24,359 nucleotides of DNA from a virus: positions 1 through 24,359 of IMG/VR virus record IMGVR_UViG_3300025889_000916, one strand, 5' to 3'. The first letter of the stretch is position 1, and the number at the start of each line of letters is the position of its first letter. The notes beneath the pieces are model-generated. The model worked only from the letters and a program-made list of their open reading frames with translations. It did no database searches and was not told the DNA's origin. Below are positions 21,891 through 24,359 of this stretch, piece by piece. The position numbers and the translations under genes were made by a program.

Positions 21891-23600
21891 ATGGATAGTA
21901 ATTTAATATCAGATTACTCCCAATGGGAGAGAGGTAAAGATTACCCAGAGTTTTTTGATGAAGTAGCATTATCGACTATTTCTAAAGGTTATTTATTGCC
22001 TGGGGAAACACCCCGTAAAGCCTATAAACGTGTAGCTAATGCGGTAGCTGAAAGATTAAACAGACCAGACTTAGCTAATAAATTCTTTAAATATATCTGG
22101 AATGGATGGATTGGATTGGCTAGCCCTGTTCTCAGTAATACTGGCACCGATCGTGGTTTGCCTATTAGTTGCTTTGGTATTGATACCCCTGATTCTATTA
22201 GGGGAATTGGTCTTACAAATGCTGAACTTATGCGACTTACGTCCTATGGCGGAGGAGTTGGTATCTCACTTTCCCGTATTAGGGGTCGTGGTGAACATAT
22301 CACCGGAAACGGAAAATCAGAAGGAGTAGTACCTTGGGCTAAAATTTATGATTCTACTATTATTGCTACTAATCAAGGTTCAGTACGCAGGGGGGCAGCA
22401 TCTGTAAACTTAGATATCAACCATAAAGATATTAAAGAATATTTACAGATTCGTAGACCAAAAGGTGACCCTAATAGACAATGTCTAAATCTCCACCAAG
22501 CTGTAGTTGTAGATGATGCGTTTATGAAACGATTAAATGATCGTGATAGTGAGGCTATGTCTTTATGGCTTGAAATTTTAAAATCGCGTGTAGAAACGGG
22601 TGAACCATATATTATGTTTAAGGATAATGTTAATAAAGATAATCCTTTAGCATATCGTATGAATAACTTAGACGTCTCTATGACTAACATTTGTACTGAA
22701 ATTACACTTCATACAGATGAGGAACATTCCTTTATCTGTTGTTTATCTTCTCTTAACTTAGCTAAGTATGATGAATGGAAAAATACAGATGTAGTTGAAG
22801 TTGCTACTTATTTTTTAGACGGGGTAATGGAAGAATTTATCGTTAAAACTAATGGTAAAGATTCGATGATCCGTTCACATAGATCAGCTAAGAAAGGTAG
22901 AGCATTAGGTTTAGGTGTAATGGGATGGCATACATTTTTACAACAGAAAGGATTACCATTTAACTCTATTGCTTCAACAGCTTGGACTCACACTATTTTT
23001 AGTGATATTAGAGCAAAAGCTGAGGCAGCTTCTCGTCAAATGGCAGTTGAATACGGAGAACCACTATGGTGTAAAGGAACAGGTATGAGAAATACTCACG
23101 TACTAGCCATCGCCCCTACAGTATCTAATTCTCGTATTAATAGTTGTTCAGCAGGTATTGAACCTCAACCAGCAAATGTTTATGTGTTTAATGGTGCTAA
23201 AGGAACATTTATTGTTAAAAATCCAGAATTAGAAAAATTATTAAAAGAAAAAGGACATAATAATTCTAAAATATGGGATAAAATCATGGCTGATAATGGT
23301 TCAGTTCAAGGATTATCCCATGAAATTCTAACTGAAGATGAAAAGGAAATTTTCTTAACATTCCCAGAAATTAACCAATTGGGTCTTATCCAACAAGCCG
23401 CTGTTAGACAAAAATATATTGATCAAACTCAATCATTAAATGTATCATTTGATCCAACAGATTCACCAAGATGGATAAATCAGGTTCATATGGAAGCTTG
23501 GAAATTAGGAATTAAAACATTATATTATTTAAGAACCGATAGTGTAATTAAAGGAGATTTAGGTTCAAGAACTGTAGATTGTATAAGTTGTGATGGATAA
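21891..23600 (+). CDS. nrdA: Class I ribonucleotide reductase, alpha (catalytic) subunit, no ATP cone
   Basis: Converts ribonucleoside diphosphates to deoxy forms with the NrdB radical. Active-site residues are C94 (GLPISCFG), N266/C268/E270 (TNICTEI, C268 being the thiyl position), C283 (ICCLSSLNLA), and the radical-transfer pair Y545-Y546 (LYYLRT). The C-terminus ends CISCDG, a C-x2-C redox pair for reduction by thioredoxin or glutaredoxin. At 569 residues it is much shorter than the 750-residue E. coli/T4 types. The N-terminus starts directly with the ten-stranded barrel region, so the ATP-cone allosteric domain is missing. The gene overlaps the oxygenase gene by 8 bases. Confidence 0.96.
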   Translation: MDSNLISDYSQWERGKDYPEFFDEVALSTISKGYLLPGETPRKAYKRVANAVAERLNRPDLANKFFKYIWNGWIGLASPVLSNTGTDRGLPISCFGIDTPDSIRGIGLTNAELMRLTSYGGGVGISLSRIRGRGEHITGNGKSEGVVPWAKIYDSTIIATNQGSVRRGAASVNLDINHKDIKEYLQIRRPKGDPNRQCLNLHQAVVVDDAFMKRLNDRDSEAMSLWLEILKSRVETGEPYIMFKDNVNKDNPLAYRMNNLDVSMTNICTEITLHTDEEHSFICCLSSLNLAKYDEWKNTDVVEVATYFLDGVMEEFIVKTNGKDSMIRSHRSAKKGRALGLGVMGWHTFLQQKGLPFNSIASTAWTHTIFSDIRAKAEAASRQMAVEYGEPLWCKGTGMRNTHVLAIAPTVSNSRINSCSAGIEPQPANVYVFNGAKGTFIVKNPELEKLLKEKGHNNSKIWDKIMADNGSVQGLSHEILTEDEKEIFLTFPEINQLGLIQQAAVRQKYIDQTQSLNVSFDPTDSPRWINQVHMEAWKLGIKTLYYLRTDSVIKGDLGSRTVDCISCDG

Positions 23601-24219
23601 AAAAATAAAAACAATAGGTACTTTAATGACATTAGATCATTTTGTTTATGTAAAAGAAAATGCTTTTGATAGTAAATTTTGTCAAGATATACTTGATATT
23701 TTTGAAGAATTAAAAAATAAAGGTAAAGGATATGTAGGTCAAGCATCAACAGGACAAAATCAAGAAATAAAAAATTCTTATGATATGTCTATGTTTACAG
23801 AACCTGAATTTGCTTCGTTTGTAAATCCAATTATTACTACTTTTAATCATCATTTAACTGAAGAATATTTAGGTAATTTACCCAAAGAAGATGAATATCC
23901 TCGATATAGTTTATTTTCAGGAGAAACTCATTATCCTGCCCTTCAAATACAAAAATACAATAAAAATCAAGGACATTTTAAGGAATGGCATGTTGAAACT
24001 TTTCCTAAAGAATTAAGTAGTAGAATGTTTGTTTTTATTCTTTACTTAAATGATGTTGAAGAAGGAGGAGAAACAGAATTATTATATAGTGGGTGGAAAA
24101 TCAAACCTAAACAAGGAACCCTATTAATCCATCCTACAGGATTTCCTTTTGTTCACCGAGGAAATGTTCCTGTAAGTAATGATAAATACATATTAACTAC
24201 TTGGTTGACTCAGTTGTAA
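23593..24219 (+). CDS. 2-oxoglutarate/Fe(II)-dependent oxygenase (prolyl 4-hydroxylase-like)
   Basis: Oxidises a substrate using Fe(II), O2 and 2-oxoglutarate. The double-stranded beta-helix has iron ligands H133 and E135 (EWHVETF, an HxE variant of HxD) and H188 (FPFVHRG), with K198 (NDKYILTTWL) as the likely 2-oxoglutarate contact. The family phrase YLNDVEEGGETEL at 151-163 and the later KPKQGTLLIHPTGFPF are highly characteristic. I chose ATG 23593 (208 residues); a GTG at 23590 adds one residue and an ATG at 23626 is also possible. It overlaps the end of nrdA, suggesting co-expression. The substrate is unknown: protein prolyl or lysyl residues or a modified base are possible. Confidence 0.88.
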   Translation: MDKKIKTIGTLMTLDHFVYVKENAFDSKFCQDILDIFEELKNKGKGYVGQASTGQNQEIKNSYDMSMFTEPEFASFVNPIITTFNHHLTEEYLGNLPKEDEYPRYSLFSGETHYPALQIQKYNKNQGHFKEWHVETFPKELSSRMFVFILYLNDVEEGGETELLYSGWKIKPKQGTLLIHPTGFPFVHRGNVPVSNDKYILTTWLTQL

Positions 24220-24272
24220 AATTAAATTTTTAAGCTTTTTTATATGTATAACCACATTAAAAATAAATAATT

Positions 24273-24359
24273 ATGAAAAATGTATTAAACTTTATTAAGA
24301 AAATCTTTATGATTGTTAAAGATTGGATCGTAGCAAACGGAGTAGAAGGAGTTTTAGGA
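24273..24359 (+). CDS. Start of a small unknown protein, cut by window end
   Basis: Begins at an ATG after the AT-rich leader AAAAATAAATAATT, typical of starts in this window. The 29 codons present encode MKNVLNFIKKIFMIVKDWIV followed by a Gly/Val-rich stretch. The first half is an amphipathic, positively charged helix and the second looks like the beginning of a hydrophobic segment. A small membrane protein is plausible, but the gene is incomplete and this cannot be decided here. Confidence 0.5.
   Translation, partial: MKNVLNFIKKIFMIVKDWIVANGVEGVLG

Noticed and set aside
24220-24250. Possible terminator after the oxygenase gene
   Set aside because: Only a short A/T stem (AAAAT/ATTTT) can form; it is too weak to call in AT-rich sequence, despite a nearby T-rich stretch.
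1-24359. CRISPR arrays, tRNA genes, insertion sequences or integrase/attachment sites
   Set aside because: I saw no regular direct repeats with spacers, no cloverleaf-like tRNA sequences, no transposase or integrase proteins and no inverted terminal repeats.

Overview
The window reads as a continuous piece of a strictly lytic, contractile-tailed (T4-like) bacteriophage genome. It is AT-rich, every supported gene is on the + strand, genes are packed with short gaps or overlaps, and no stretch over 300 bases lacks a gene. The tail genes belong to the T4 lineage (sheath gp18, tube gp19, gp26-type baseplate/chaperone protein, tape measure, tube-baseplate junction protein, gp53-type wedge). The replication genes are a mixture: gp32-, UvsX-, RNase H- and gp41-type proteins sit beside a short family-A DNA polymerase instead of T4's family-B enzyme. 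Almost no start codon has a Shine-Dalgarno sequence; starts are preceded by A/T-rich leaders instead. That fits a Bacteroidota (for example flavobacterial) host, but this is an inference.

Layout: (1) 10-2153, two glycosyltransferases, the second related to TibC-type autotransporter heptosyltransferases and carrying a four-cysteine finger. (2) 2174-5859, a small coiled-coil protein, tail sheath, tail tube, a strong rho-independent terminator, then a gp26-like tail assembly chaperone whose second domain lies in another reading frame behind a T7 run. (3) 5894-14800, tape measure, a small unknown protein, tube-baseplate junction protein, LysM-like wedge protein, a 1033-residue hub fused to an AmpD-type amidase, and an unknown probable virion protein. 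(4) 14807-20918, family-A DNA polymerase, an unknown protein, ssDNA-binding protein, UvsX recombinase, 5'-3' exonuclease and DnaB-type helicase. (5) 20911-24219, class I ribonucleotide reductase (beta then alpha) and a 2-oxoglutarate/Fe(II) oxygenase. (6) From 24273, the start of a small protein cut by the window edge.

How they work together: the tail module builds the contractile injection machine, with the amidase-tipped hub opening peptidoglycan. The replication module supplies polymerase, strand protection, recombination, primer/flap removal and unwinding, and the reductase supplies deoxynucleotides. A 16-base motif, AATATTTATAATAAAA, recurs exactly three times and approximately twice more just ahead of virion genes and is the best candidate for a phage-specific late promoter.

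The most interesting observation is the apparent frameshift-expressed tail chaperone between tube and tape-measure genes. This is the position where lambda-type G/GT frameshifting occurs, but here it is in a T4-type tail and needs a +1 (or -2) shift, inside an unusually GC-rich, structured patch.
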